From an uncultured Lachnospiraceae bacterium (lineage in GTDB: Bacteria > Bacillota > Clostridia > Lachnospirales > Lachnospiraceae): 64,000 nt of DNA. The stretch covers positions 24,899 through 88,898 of the forward strand of contig CAKRIL010000007.1 in the NCBI GenBank assembly GCA_934343915.1, given 5' to 3'. Of the stretch, positions 24,167 to 32,864 are shown piece after piece. The position numbers and the translations under genes were made by a program. The stretch's first letter is position 1. Each line of letters opens with the position of its first letter. Under the pieces are notes generated by a model. The model worked only from the letters and a program-made list of their open reading frames with translations, ran no database searches and had not been told where the DNA came from.

Positions 24167-25514
24167 ATACTCTCTCCATTCCCACAGCCTCATGAATGAC
24201 TTTTATCATATATGAAAGCTTTTCCTTGGTCATTCCCGGATATACCCCTATCCAGAATGTATTTTCCATAATAATATCCGTGTTGGTGAGCTCTCCCGCC
24301 ACGCGGAAGCCCTTTCCCTCTGCTCTCATCTCATCAAAGCAAGGCTGCTTGACAAGATTACCCGAGAACAGCATTCTTGTCTGAACGCCGTGTCCCTCTA
24401 TATATCCTACAACCTTATTCTTGTCCGTTCCCGGCTTACAGGTCAGGCAGAAGCCGAACCAGCTCGGATTGGAATTGTCAACAGCCTGAGGCAGATAAAA
24501 ATAATCCTCAAGGTCTGAAAGTCCTTCATACAGCACCTTAAAATTCTCTCTTCTTCTCTCAACAAAGGAAGGAAATTTCTTAAGCTGTGCGCAGCCTATC
24601 GCCGCCTGCATATCGGTAGCCTTAAGGTTATATCCGAAATGTGAGTAGACATACTTATGGTCATATCCCTTCGGAAGCTCACCGTACTGCCCGTCGAATC
24701 TGTGACCGCACAGATTATCCTGCCCCGATGCACATACGCAGTCTCTTCCCCAATCCCTGAACGAGCGGATTATCTTGTTGAGCAGCGGATTATCCGTATA
24801 TACTGCACCGCCCTCTCCCATAGTCATATGGTGAGGCGGGTAAAAGCTGCTTGTTCCTATATCTCCAACGGTTCCCGTCAGTCTCACTCTGCCGTCAAGC
24901 GTATACTCAGAGCCGAGCGCATCACAGTTATCCTCAACAAGCCACAGCTTATGCTTATCGCAGAAAGCCTTCACAGCCTCCAAATCAAAAGGATTGCCGA
25001 GTGTATGAGCTATCATGACCGCCTTGGTCTTTTCCGAATATGCTGCTTCAAGCTTGGCCACATCTATATTGTACTGAGGTATTGTCACATCCACGAACAC
25101 AGGCACAGCCCCGTACTGTATAACAGGTGTTACGGTTGTCGGGAATCCTGCCGCCACAGTGATAACCTCGTCACCGCGTCCTACCGCCCTGTCTCCGAGA
25201 AGCGGTGAGGTCAGCGCCATAAAGGCAAGAAGGTTAGCCGATGAACCCGAATTGACAAGACTGCAGAAGCGCACCCCCAGGTACTTGGCGAACTCGCTCT
25301 CAAACTTCGCCGTATATCGTCCCGATGTGAGCCAGAATTCAAGTGATGAATCCACAAGGTTCACCATCTCGTCATGGTCGTACACCCTCGCGGCGTAAGG
25401 AAGTCTGTCGCCCTCCTTATATTCCGTATTCTGATTATGGAATCTGTCGCAGTATTCACTGACAAGCTCTAATATCTGCGCCCTCGCTTCCTTTTCGCTC
25501 TTACCCTCAAACAT
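24156..25514 (-). CDS. rfbH: CDP-4-dehydro-6-deoxyglucose-3-dehydrase (E1)
   Basis: A 452-residue enzyme of the DegT/DnrJ/EryC1 fold. The usual PLP-binding Lys is replaced in FYPPHHMTMGEGGA (near residue 228) by His, the mark of the PMP-dependent 3-dehydrases RfbH/DdhC/SpnQ. VEDNCDALGSE holds the cofactor Asp. The reaction removes the 3-hydroxyl from CDP-4-keto-6-deoxyglucose and needs an electron donor; no DdhD-type reductase is seen in the window, so a ferredoxin or flavodoxin system or a distant gene must supply it. RBS GGAG precedes the ATG. A family B repeat separates it from rfbG upstream. Confidence 0.95.
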   Translation of the reverse strand: MFEGKSEKEARAQILELVSEYCDRFHNQNTEYKEGDRLPYAARVYDHDEMVNLVDSSLEFWLTSGRYTAKFESEFAKYLGVRFCSLVNSGSSANLLAFMALTSPLLGDRAVGRGDEVITVAAGFPTTVTPVIQYGAVPVFVDVTIPQYNIDVAKLEAAYSEKTKAVMIAHTLGNPFDLEAVKAFCDKHKLWLVEDNCDALGSEYTLDGRVRLTGTVGDIGTSSFYPPHHMTMGEGGAVYTDNPLLNKIIRSFRDWGRDCVCASGQDNLCGHRFDGQYGELPKGYDHKYVYSHFGYNLKATDMQAAIGCAQLKKFPSFVERRRENFKVLYEGLSDLEDYFYLPQAVDNSNPSWFGFCLTCKPGTDKNKVVGYIEGHGVQTRMLFSGNLVKQPCFDEMRAEGKGFRVAGELTNTDIIMENTFWIGVYPGMTKEKLSYMIKVIHEAVGMERVYEN

Positions 25515-25545
25515 AATGTGGCTCCTTTTTCATATTATTTTCCAA

Positions 25546-25770
25546 GGTAATTGCGAAACACAATATAATATCTCTAACATTGTGTAAATTTAACAATTCA
25601 CCACAGGCACGCTCTCGCTGCTCATCACTGGTAGCGGTACATAAGGTGCCAAAATACGTCACCTAAATACATTAGTTCAGCAAAGCTGAACTATTCCGTT
25701 CTGAAGCACCTGTTTGCGAATTGTTAAATTTGCACACCTATTAAAATTCAAAATGTGTTTCGCAATTACC
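25546..25770. repeat. family B palindromic element, copy B1
   Basis: A 225-bp element bounded by a perfect 17-bp inverted repeat, GGTAATTGCGAAACACA at the left and its complement at the right. Inside are a second nested pair (AAATTTAACAATTC with GAATTGTTAAATTT) and small hairpins (AGTTCAGC-aaa-GCTGAACT). No coding potential. It fills most of the 272 bp between rfbG and rfbH inside the operon, so it would be transcribed and fold strongly. Confidence 0.85.
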
Positions 25771-25786
25771 CATTTTTTATCTTTCA

Positions 25787-26893
25787 TTATATTCTGCATG
25801 CCGTCCTGATATAGTCATTAATCTGATTATTCATACAGTTCACAACCATTGTCGCAGTTGTATAGTCCTCCTCGAACAGCTTCGAGAATTCCACCGTCTT
25901 CTGCACCGCGGTTCGTATGTTCCAGACGGGCTTCCAGCCAAAGGTATTCTTAAGCTTGTCGCAGTTAAGCTTAAGATATCCCGCCTCATGCGGTCCGCCG
26001 TCACCCTGAACATACCATCTTGCGCCTTCCCAGCAATCGGTAAATATGCCGACAAGCTCGCCTGTGGTTATGCAGTCATTGTCATCAGGTCCGACATTAT
26101 ACCAGCCCGCAAGCTCCGGGTTCTTATACTGCTCCATTGCAATCATAAGGTAAGCGAACACCGGCTCCAACACATGCTGATATGGTCTTACCGAATACGG
26201 ATTCCTGACCGCAATATCCCTGCCGTCAAGAGCTGCCCTCACGCAGTCCGGAATTATTCTGTCCGCCGCAAAATCTCCGCCGCCTATGACATTTCCCGCC
26301 CTTGCGGTGGATACCGCTATATTTTCCTCTGCCAAAAAAGAGCGCACATAGCTGTGTGTGACAAGCTCTGAGCATGACTTGGAATTGGAATACGGGTCAT
26401 AGCCGTCAAGCGGCTCGTCCTCCCTGTAACCGCCAGCCATGCGTTCCTTATTATCGTATACCTTATCCGTCGTGACATTGACAAATGAACGCACCCCGGG
26501 ACAGCCCGCTGCCTTGCTCAGTCTTACGCACTCGCAGACATTGACCGTACCCATAACATTTGTCTCAAATGTATATCTCGGACTCTTATATGATTCTCTC
26601 ACAATGGGCTGTGCAGCCATGTGAATCACTATCTCCGGCTTGAATTCATCAAATACCGCCTTAAGTGCATCATAATCCCTTATATCTCCGATAACTGATT
26701 TCATCATGGCATCACTGGCGGCAGCCGAAAGGTAGAACAGCGCCGGATTCGTAGGCGGCTTTAGTGCATAGCCGCACACTGCTGCCCCTGCAAGTGAAAG
26801 CACCCTGCACATCCAGCTCCCCTTGAAGCCTGTATGCCCCGTGACAAGCACACGCTTACCCCTGTAAAATTCCATCAAACCCTGATAATCCAT
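25787..26893 (-). CDS. rfbG: CDP-glucose 4,6-dehydratase
   Basis: 368 residues, extended SDR. The N-terminal dinucleotide motif is VTGHTGFKGSWM and the active site YSNSK lies near residue 165; VTTDKVYDN is also typical. It turns CDP-glucose into CDP-4-keto-6-deoxyglucose, the branch point for CDP-3,6-dideoxyhexoses. The gene follows rfbF by 19 bp and precedes rfbH. GAGAGGA lies before the ATG. It is the only sugar 4,6-dehydratase visible in the window. Confidence 0.95.
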   Translation of the reverse strand: MDYQGLMEFYRGKRVLVTGHTGFKGSWMCRVLSLAGAAVCGYALKPPTNPALFYLSAAASDAMMKSVIGDIRDYDALKAVFDEFKPEIVIHMAAQPIVRESYKSPRYTFETNVMGTVNVCECVRLSKAAGCPGVRSFVNVTTDKVYDNKERMAGGYREDEPLDGYDPYSNSKSCSELVTHSYVRSFLAEENIAVSTARAGNVIGGGDFAADRIIPDCVRAALDGRDIAVRNPYSVRPYQHVLEPVFAYLMIAMEQYKNPELAGWYNVGPDDNDCITTGELVGIFTDCWEGARWYVQGDGGPHEAGYLKLNCDKLKNTFGWKPVWNIRTAVQKTVEFSKLFEEDYTTATMVVNCMNNQINDYIRTACRI

Positions 26894-26912
26894 GATAAAT
26901 TCCTCTCAAATC

Positions 26913-27686
26913 CTAATCCCACAGCTTCCAGGGAGCGTTACCGCTCTCCCACATAGCTTCAAGCTTCTGCTTGTCCCTCTGCGTATCCATGTTCTTCCAA
27001 AATCCCGGATGATGATATGCCATAAGCTGTCCCTCAGCGACCAGTCTCTCCACCGGCTCCTTCTCGAACACCGTGTCCGCTCCATCAATATAGTCGAACA
27101 CCTCAGGCTGGCACACCATAAAGCCTCCGTTAATAACCCTTCCGTCGAGCTCATGCTTCTCACGGAATGCTGTGATAACGCCATCCTCTCTCACATCAAG
27201 TGCTCCGAACTGCTGTCCGATATTGATTGCCGTTATTGTCATAAGCTTTCCATGAGACTTATGATATTCAAGCAGCTTGTTAATATCCACGTCCGATACA
27301 CCATCGCCATAGGTCAGCATGAACGGCTCATTTCCTATATATTCCTGAACCTTCTTGATTCTTCCTCCGGTCATGGTCTTAAGTCCGGTATCCACAAGAG
27401 TAACCTTCCAAGGTTCAGTCTTTACGTTATGCACAATCATATTGTTCGCCGCAAGGTCAAATGTCACGTCCGAGGTGTGCAGAAAATAATCGGCAAAGAA
27501 CTCCTTCACCATATACTGCTTATAGCCCAGACATACCACAAAATCATTGAATCCATAGTGCGAATATATCTTCATAATATGCCACAGCATCGGCATACCG
27601 CCAATCTCTATCATCGGCTTTGGCTTAAGGTGGCTCTCCTCGCTTATTCGCGTTCCAAAGCCTCCCGCTAAAATTATTGTTTTCAT
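26913..27686 (-). CDS. rfbF: glucose-1-phosphate cytidylyltransferase
   Basis: 257 residues. The nucleotide-binding start AGGFGTRISEESHLKPKPM and MLTYGDGVSDVDI are diagnostic for RfbF/DdhA-type cytidylyltransferases, which make CDP-glucose from CTP and glucose 1-phosphate. It is the first gene of the leftward deoxysugar cluster, with a family C repeat immediately upstream and mfd beyond that. AAAGGA precedes the ATG. Confidence 0.95.
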   Translation of the reverse strand: MKTIILAGGFGTRISEESHLKPKPMIEIGGMPMLWHIMKIYSHYGFNDFVVCLGYKQYMVKEFFADYFLHTSDVTFDLAANNMIVHNVKTEPWKVTLVDTGLKTMTGGRIKKVQEYIGNEPFMLTYGDGVSDVDINKLLEYHKSHGKLMTITAINIGQQFGALDVREDGVITAFREKHELDGRVINGGFMVCQPEVFDYIDGADTVFEKEPVERLVAEGQLMAYHHPGFWKNMDTQRDKQKLEAMWESGNAPWKLWD

Positions 27687-27733
27687 AGTATTTATCCTTT
27701 ATGTGCTTACTCAGCAGCTTCTCCGCTCTTTAT

Positions 27734-27898
27734 ATAATCGTGATTTCTCCGTTCTACGAACTCTCGAAATCACAACAGACATTCGCAAGTCGGGCTACAT
27801 CCCTTTTTTGCTCATGTCTGTTTACCCATCTAATAGATATAGTGCCTGGGCTGTGAACAGCCACGCTCTATATCTATTGATGGATTTATTATATCACA
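27734..27898 (-). repeat. family C structured repeat, copy C1 (candidate small RNA)
   Basis: A 165-bp element of the same length as copy C2 at 63506-63670 and similar to it throughout. Read on the minus strand it begins TGTGATATAAT, a good extended -10 box, then forms three hairpins: AATAGATATAG with CTATATCTATT, AACAGACAT with ATGTCTGTT, and GTGATTTC with GAAATCAC. At least two stem positions change in a compensated way between the copies (T-A to C-G). No plausible gene. It occupies the gap between mfd and rfbF, so rfbF transcription may read through it. Confidence 0.8.
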
Positions 27899-27937
27899 TT
27901 ATGCTGCTTCCCGCTACAATCATTTGCATTACAAGCC

Positions 27938-30900
27938 TTATTCGTCCGCATCGTCGAGCCTCAGTGTTCTTATGCCCTGCACAAGCTCAGACACGGTATC
28001 AAGATATTTATCCGTTGTCTTTAACTCATCCCTTGCAGGTGTGTATCGGAAATAAGGTACCGCCTCGACCTTGAACTGAACACGCCCGTCATATTTTTTC
28101 ACAAAAGGCGGAATCTTGTTGACATCAACACGCGCCTGCGGATACAGCCTTATGATAATCTGCGTCTGTGAGCCCTTAATCTCAATGATATCCGCAAGAT
28201 GTGCATTGGACTTGATGAAGGCGACACGCATGAGGCTTATCGCCGTCTTAGGCATATCTCCGAAGCGGTCGGTGAGCTCATCCTGCATATCGACAAGCTC
28301 CTCCTTCGTCGTTATCGCTGCTATTCGCTTGTAAATATCAAGCTTCTGAGCCTCACTCTTTATATATGTCGCAGGAATGAACGCATCAACCGGAAGGTCA
28401 ACATTGGTCTCGAACTCGTCCTCAATCTTTTTATAGCCGCGGAGCGTAAGAACCGCCTCGTTGAGCATCTTGCAGTAGAGGTCATAACCTACTGCCGCCA
28501 TATGCCCGTGCTGCTCATCACCGAGAACATTTCCCGCGCCTCTTATCTCAAGATCCTTCATTGCAATCTTAAAACCGCTTCCAAGCTCGGTAAATTCCCT
28601 GATTGCGGACAATCTCTTTTCTGCCTCTTCCCTCAGCATTCTGTCACGCTTATACAGCAAAAATGCATACGCCGTTCTGTTAGAGCGTCCCACACGTCCT
28701 CTTAACTGGTAGAGCTGTGACAGACCGAATCTGTCGGCATCATGTATAATTATCGTGTTGGTATTCGGTATATCAAGTCCGGTCTCGATAATGGTCGTCG
28801 ACACAAGTATGTCGATATCGCCGTTGATGAAGTCAAACATGATTTTTTCAAGCTGTCTCTCATGCATCTGACCGTGGGCATAGGCAACATTGGCATCCGG
28901 AACGATGGCGGATATCTTTGCCGCAACATCCTCTATGCCCTTAACCATGTTGTAGACATAGTATACCTGACCGCCCCTTGAGAGCTCTCTTGTGACTGCC
29001 TCCCTTATGAGCTCCTCATCATACTCCGTAACGAAGGTCTGTATCGGCATTCTGTCCACAGGTGCCTCCGTGAGCACGCTCATGTCCCTTATTCCGACGA
29101 GGCTCATGTGAAGCGTTCTCGGAATAGGTGTCGCAGACAGGGTGAGCACATCAAGGTCTGATTTTAACTGCTTAATCTTCTCCTTGTGGGTAACTCCGAA
29201 GCGCTGCTCCTCATCTATAATCATAAGCCCCAAATCCTTGAACTTTACATCCTTTGAAAGCACCCTGTGCGTGCCGATTACGACATCGACAAGTCCGTTC
29301 TTAAGTCCCTCGAGCGTATTTTTTACCTGTGTCGGCGTACAAAAACGGCTCAACAGCTCCACTCTCACACCGAACGACTGCATTCTCTGAACAAAGCTGT
29401 TGTAATGCTGCTGTGCAAGTATCGTTGTCGGCACAAGATACACAACCTGCTTGCCGTCGCACACTGCCTTAAATGCCGCACGCATGGCAACCTCGGTCTT
29501 TCCGAAGCCTACATCCCCGCAGAGCAGTCTGTCCATTATCTTCGTGCTCTCCATATCCTGCTTTGTCTCAGCAATTGCCGTAAGCTGGTCATCTGTCTCC
29601 TCGTAAGGGAACATCTCCTCGAACTCCTGCTGCCATACGGTGTCAGGTCCGAACTTATAGCCCTGTCTGTTCTGTCTTATCGCATACAGCTCCACAAGCT
29701 CCTTGGCTATTCCCGCAACCGCGGTCTTTACCTTGGACTTTGTCTTAGACCACTCCGCCGTGCCAAGCTTGTTAAGCTTCGGCTTATGCCCGTCAGGTCC
29801 CGAGAACTTCTGTATACTGTCAAGCTGCGTCGCAAGCACATACAGATTGCTTCCCCCGCTGTACTCAATCTTAATGTAGTCCTTCTCAACCTTGTCTACC
29901 ACGACCTTCTCGATGCCGCGGTATATACCCATTCCGTGATTTTCGTGAACGACGTAGTCGCCTATTGAAAGCTCCGCAAAGTCGGAGATTGATTTGCCCT
30001 CGTAGTTCTTTACCTTGGCTCTCTTCTTTTTCTTGTCCTGTGTAAAAATATCGCTCTCCGCGATAATCACGAACTTAATTTGCGGGTACTCAAAGCCCTT
30101 GGAGAGATTTCCGAACACCGTCATGACCTCTCCCGCAAGCAGCTCCCTGTCATATCTGTCTGAGAAAAATGCCGTTATATCATTCTCTCTTAAATCAGCC
30201 GCAAGTCTCTCCGCCCTCATTCTTGATGATGACGCAAGAATGGTCACATAGCCTTCCTTCTTATATCTCCTCACATCACTCACAAGAGTCTCAAAGCTGT
30301 TGTTATACGAGCTTATTCCCTTTGCACCGATATCATATCTGCCGCCGATACTAAGCCCCTCCGCTCTCGTATCGAGCACGGAGAGTGCAAGCAGACCTCC
30401 CTTATAAAGCTTGGAATACAGATATGACACATCATAGAGCACATTGGTCTGCTCCGGCAGTATATCACCCTTCTCAAGTCTGTGTGACATGCTCTCCCCG
30501 AACTCATACTGCACTGCTTTTAATCTCTCCGCTATACGTCCCGGCTCATCGAGCACAAACGTCGTATTCTCCGCATCAAAATACTCTGCAAAGGACACCG
30601 TCTTTTCCGCAAGATAACCTATGAAGCTCTCTATTCCCATCGAGCCGTTCACGCCCTCCGGGTCAAGCATAAGCCTCTCCTCAAGCTCCGCGTACTTATT
30701 CCTGATTCGTGCAGCCTCCGTAAGCTTCTTGTCCCTCTCGAACAGCTCCGCCTGTTTCTGCGTGTCCGCCTTAATCTTTTTGAGTGCGGCAAAAATCTCA
30801 CCCGACGAGAAGATAAGCTCCGTCGCAGGATATAATGAAATCCCGTCTACATTCTCAATTGAACGCTGGCTCTGTGCGTCATAGCTTCTTATCGAATCAA

Positions 30901-31507
30901 TTTCATCGCCCCACAGCTCTATTCTGTAAGGTGTCTCCTCCGTAAACGGGAAAACGTCGATAATTCCGCCTCTGACCGCGAACTGTCCGGCACTCTCCGC
31001 CTGTGCGCACCGTTCATAGCCGAGCTTAACAAGCTTCTTCTCATACGCCGTCAGATTGACTTCATCACCAACCGCAAGCGTCATGATATTGTTCTCAATA
31101 TATTCGAGCGGAAGCAGCTTATCAAGACAGCCGTCAATCGTCGTGACGACGGTCAGCCTCGCATCCTCCCCTGCCTTCTTATTCTCCGTAATATGCTTTA
31201 TCGCGTCTATTCTCTCTTTTACAATGAGATTTCCATGTATATCCGCATTATAGAAAATAAAATCCTTCGCAGGGTAGTACACGACATCCTTATCAAAGAA
31301 CCGGTACTCCTCATACAACTGTCTCGCGCGTGTCTCATTGTGCGTGATTATAAGCCTCACCTTACTGTCGCACACGCCAAAAACAAGGTGCGCCTTCTGC
31401 TGCTCGACACACCCTGTCACAAGGACAGCCTTACCTGCCTTATTCAAATCTCTCTTCATATCCTCAAAGACCGCGAGGTGCTTTAACGGATATACAAAAC
31501 TGTTCAT
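27938..31507 (-). CDS. mfd: transcription-repair coupling factor Mfd
   Basis: About 1189 residues, normal for the family. The UvrB-like N-terminal part carries a degenerate helicase fold, followed by an RNA polymerase-interacting domain (GDYVVHENHGMGIYRG near residue 500) and a RecG-like motor: GDVGFGKTEVAMRAAF (Walker A), LMIIDEEQRFGV (DEEQ), LTLSATPIPRTLHMS, IIETGLDIPNTNT and QLRGRVGR. The C-terminal TRCF domain is present. Mfd removes RNA polymerase stalled at DNA damage and recruits UvrA. The start at 31507 has AAGGA upstream; an in-frame ATG lies six codons before. A large family A element separates it from pth. Confidence 0.97.
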   Translation of the reverse strand: MNSFVYPLKHLAVFEDMKRDLNKAGKAVLVTGCVEQQKAHLVFGVCDSKVRLIITHNETRARQLYEEYRFFDKDVVYYPAKDFIFYNADIHGNLIVKERIDAIKHITENKKAGEDARLTVVTTIDGCLDKLLPLEYIENNIMTLAVGDEVNLTAYEKKLVKLGYERCAQAESAGQFAVRGGIIDVFPFTEETPYRIELWGDEIDSIRSYDAQSQRSIENVDGISLYPATELIFSSGEIFAALKKIKADTQKQAELFERDKKLTEAARIRNKYAELEERLMLDPEGVNGSMGIESFIGYLAEKTVSFAEYFDAENTTFVLDEPGRIAERLKAVQYEFGESMSHRLEKGDILPEQTNVLYDVSYLYSKLYKGGLLALSVLDTRAEGLSIGGRYDIGAKGISSYNNSFETLVSDVRRYKKEGYVTILASSSRMRAERLAADLRENDITAFFSDRYDRELLAGEVMTVFGNLSKGFEYPQIKFVIIAESDIFTQDKKKKRAKVKNYEGKSISDFAELSIGDYVVHENHGMGIYRGIEKVVVDKVEKDYIKIEYSGGSNLYVLATQLDSIQKFSGPDGHKPKLNKLGTAEWSKTKSKVKTAVAGIAKELVELYAIRQNRQGYKFGPDTVWQQEFEEMFPYEETDDQLTAIAETKQDMESTKIMDRLLCGDVGFGKTEVAMRAAFKAVCDGKQVVYLVPTTILAQQHYNSFVQRMQSFGVRVELLSRFCTPTQVKNTLEGLKNGLVDVVIGTHRVLSKDVKFKDLGLMIIDEEQRFGVTHKEKIKQLKSDLDVLTLSATPIPRTLHMSLVGIRDMSVLTEAPVDRMPIQTFVTEYDEELIREAVTRELSRGGQVYYVYNMVKGIEDVAAKISAIVPDANVAYAHGQMHERQLEKIMFDFINGDIDILVSTTIIETGLDIPNTNTIIIHDADRFGLSQLYQLRGRVGRSNRTAYAFLLYKRDRMLREEAEKRLSAIREFTELGSGFKIAMKDLEIRGAGNVLGDEQHGHMAAVGYDLYCKMLNEAVLTLRGYKKIEDEFETNVDLPVDAFIPATYIKSEAQKLDIYKRIAAITTKEELVDMQDELTDRFGDMPKTAISLMRVAFIKSNAHLADIIEIKGSQTQIIIRLYPQARVDVNKIPPFVKKYDGRVQFKVEAVPYFRYTPARDELKTTDKYLDTVSELVQGIRTLRLDDADE

Positions 31508-31541
31508 GTGGGAATCCTTTCTCATCTCTCATTTATAACCT

Positions 31542-31840
31542 GTTATGGTGTCCAAACAGGCTGGTTTTTAGTATATAGCAAGTTGTATTTATGCATATCA
31601 GCTCCGTTGTACGAAGCAAGGTGTTCTAAGGACTCTGTGGATATATCTCCTATACTTCCGCCACCGAAGCAAAGCATACCTCCTTGTATGCATTGCTTCT
31701 AAGCCGGCATCCATGCCGTCTTTGGCTGTACTGAAAACAGCGTCCTAAGAACAACTATGCTTATCCCAAAAGTCGTGATATGCATAAATACAACATAATT
31801 TAACATTATGAAATTTTACCCCCTGTTTGGACACCATAAC
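31542..31840 (-). repeat. family A structured repeat, copy A2 (inverted orientation)
   Basis: The core spans 31582-31794 and is closed by a 19-bp inverted repeat. A second perfect 19-bp inverted repeat (GTTATGGTGTCCAAACAGG at 31542-31560, its complement at 31822-31840) encloses it. Read on the minus strand the top hairpins are CGGC-ATGGAT-GCCG and GCATAC-AAGGAG-GTATGC within a GAAGCAA/TTGCTTC stem. These stems differ in sequence from A1 yet keep pairing. Seven GGA motifs are on the minus strand. It fills the gap between pth and mfd. Confidence 0.85.
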
Positions 31841-31898
31841 CCATTTAATTCTTTACAACAATTAAGTGTCCAAGGTCAACCTCTTCAGATTGTCCAAA

Positions 31899-32459
31899 TC
31901 ATCCGTTATATTTATTCATCGCCGCTTCGCAGCCCTCGTTCATGATGGTCACGATTGCTGCGGCGGCAGTCTTAAAGTGGCTCTTTGCGAGCTCCTCGTC
32001 CTCCTTGGTGAAGCGTCCAAGGACGTGGTTTACGAGGTCGCCGCCCTTCGGCTTGTCTCCCACGCCGAACTTTACGCGCGCGAACTCCTCAGTTCCGAGC
32101 TGTGCTATGATATTCTTGATTCCGTTGTGTCCACCCGCGCTTCCCTTCGGGCGCACGCGGAGCTTGCCTACATCAAGGCTTATATCGTCATAAACCACAA
32201 TAAAGTGGTCAACGCTCTCCTTATAATAGTCCATGACCTCTCTCACGCACTCGCCGCTCAGATTCATGAAGGTCTGCGGCTTGACAAGCACCACCTTCTG
32301 ACCTTCTATCACACCTTTTCCGATAAGCCCCTTGTGCTTTTTCTCGCTTATGCTTATATTATATTCCTCCGCCAGCTCATCGATTACACGAAAGCCTATG
32401 TTATGACGGGTGAGCTCATACTCGCTCCCCGGATTTCCGAGTCCTGCTATTATATACAT
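31899..32459 (-). CDS. pth: peptidyl-tRNA hydrolase
   Basis: 186 residues, the usual size. AGLGNPGSEYELTRHNIGF holds the catalytic His, KPQTFMNLSG the substrate-binding Asn, and VVYDDISLDVGKLRVRPKGSAGGHNG the active-site Asp and conserved C-terminal loop. It recycles tRNA from prematurely released peptidyl-tRNA. It precedes mfd in the same direction, a pairing that is common in Firmicutes. Family A elements flank it on both sides (A3 upstream, A2 downstream). Confidence 0.96.
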   Translation of the reverse strand: MYIIAGLGNPGSEYELTRHNIGFRVIDELAEEYNISISEKKHKGLIGKGVIEGQKVVLVKPQTFMNLSGECVREVMDYYKESVDHFIVVYDDISLDVGKLRVRPKGSAGGHNGIKNIIAQLGTEEFARVKFGVGDKPKGGDLVNHVLGRFTKEDEELAKSHFKTAAAAIVTIMNEGCEAAMNKYNG

Positions 32460-32568
32460 ATCTTTTTTCCACTCCTGTTATTTATATACTTTGTCTTTTT
32501 ATAACTTATTTAATCTGTAATTTTTTAATTGTATTTGCACCTATTATGCCAATAATAACCATTGATAT

Positions 32569-32855
32569 AGAAGTCAAAACAGGTTCTATCCCCTGCTGTG
32601 TATGATGTGTAAGATTCATGCATATCACGACTTTTGGAAGAAGCTTAGATGTTCTTAGAACTCTGTACACCTCACAGCCATTTCCGACAAGGATGTCGGA
32701 AAAGCTGCAATGCAGGCACGGATGACTGCTTTGCAGCGATGGCTGACGCTGTAAATAACCATATCAGAGTTCTTAGAACATCTTGCTTCGCACAACGGAG
32801 CTGATATGTATGAATCTTACACATCATACACACGCCTTCACCTGTTTTGACTTCT
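32569..32855 (+). repeat. family A structured repeat, copy A3
   Basis: The outer perfect repeat AGAAGTCAAAACAGGT (32569-32584, complement 32840-32855) encloses a second long pair ending TTCATGCATATCA. An inner 18-bp perfect stem runs GATGTTCTTAGAACTCTG. The top hairpins are CCGAC-AAGGAT-GTCGG, and GCTGCAA..GCAG with loop GCACGGATGA closed by CTGC..TTGCAGC. The first contains ACAAGGATGT, matching the CsrA consensus RUACARGGAUGU at ten of ten core positions. The element fills the gap between the PAP2 gene and pth and ends ten bases from the PAP2 stop codon. Confidence 0.85.
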
Positions 32856-32864
32856 GCGTCATGA

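Noticed and set aside
27734..27898. CsrA-type RNA for family C as well
   Set aside because: The hairpin loops do not carry ANGGA; its few GGA motifs are in single-stranded or stem positions.
31542..32855. Family A as an insertion sequence
   Set aside because: No transposase, no space for one, and no consistent target-site duplication was seen; a non-autonomous element cannot be fully excluded.
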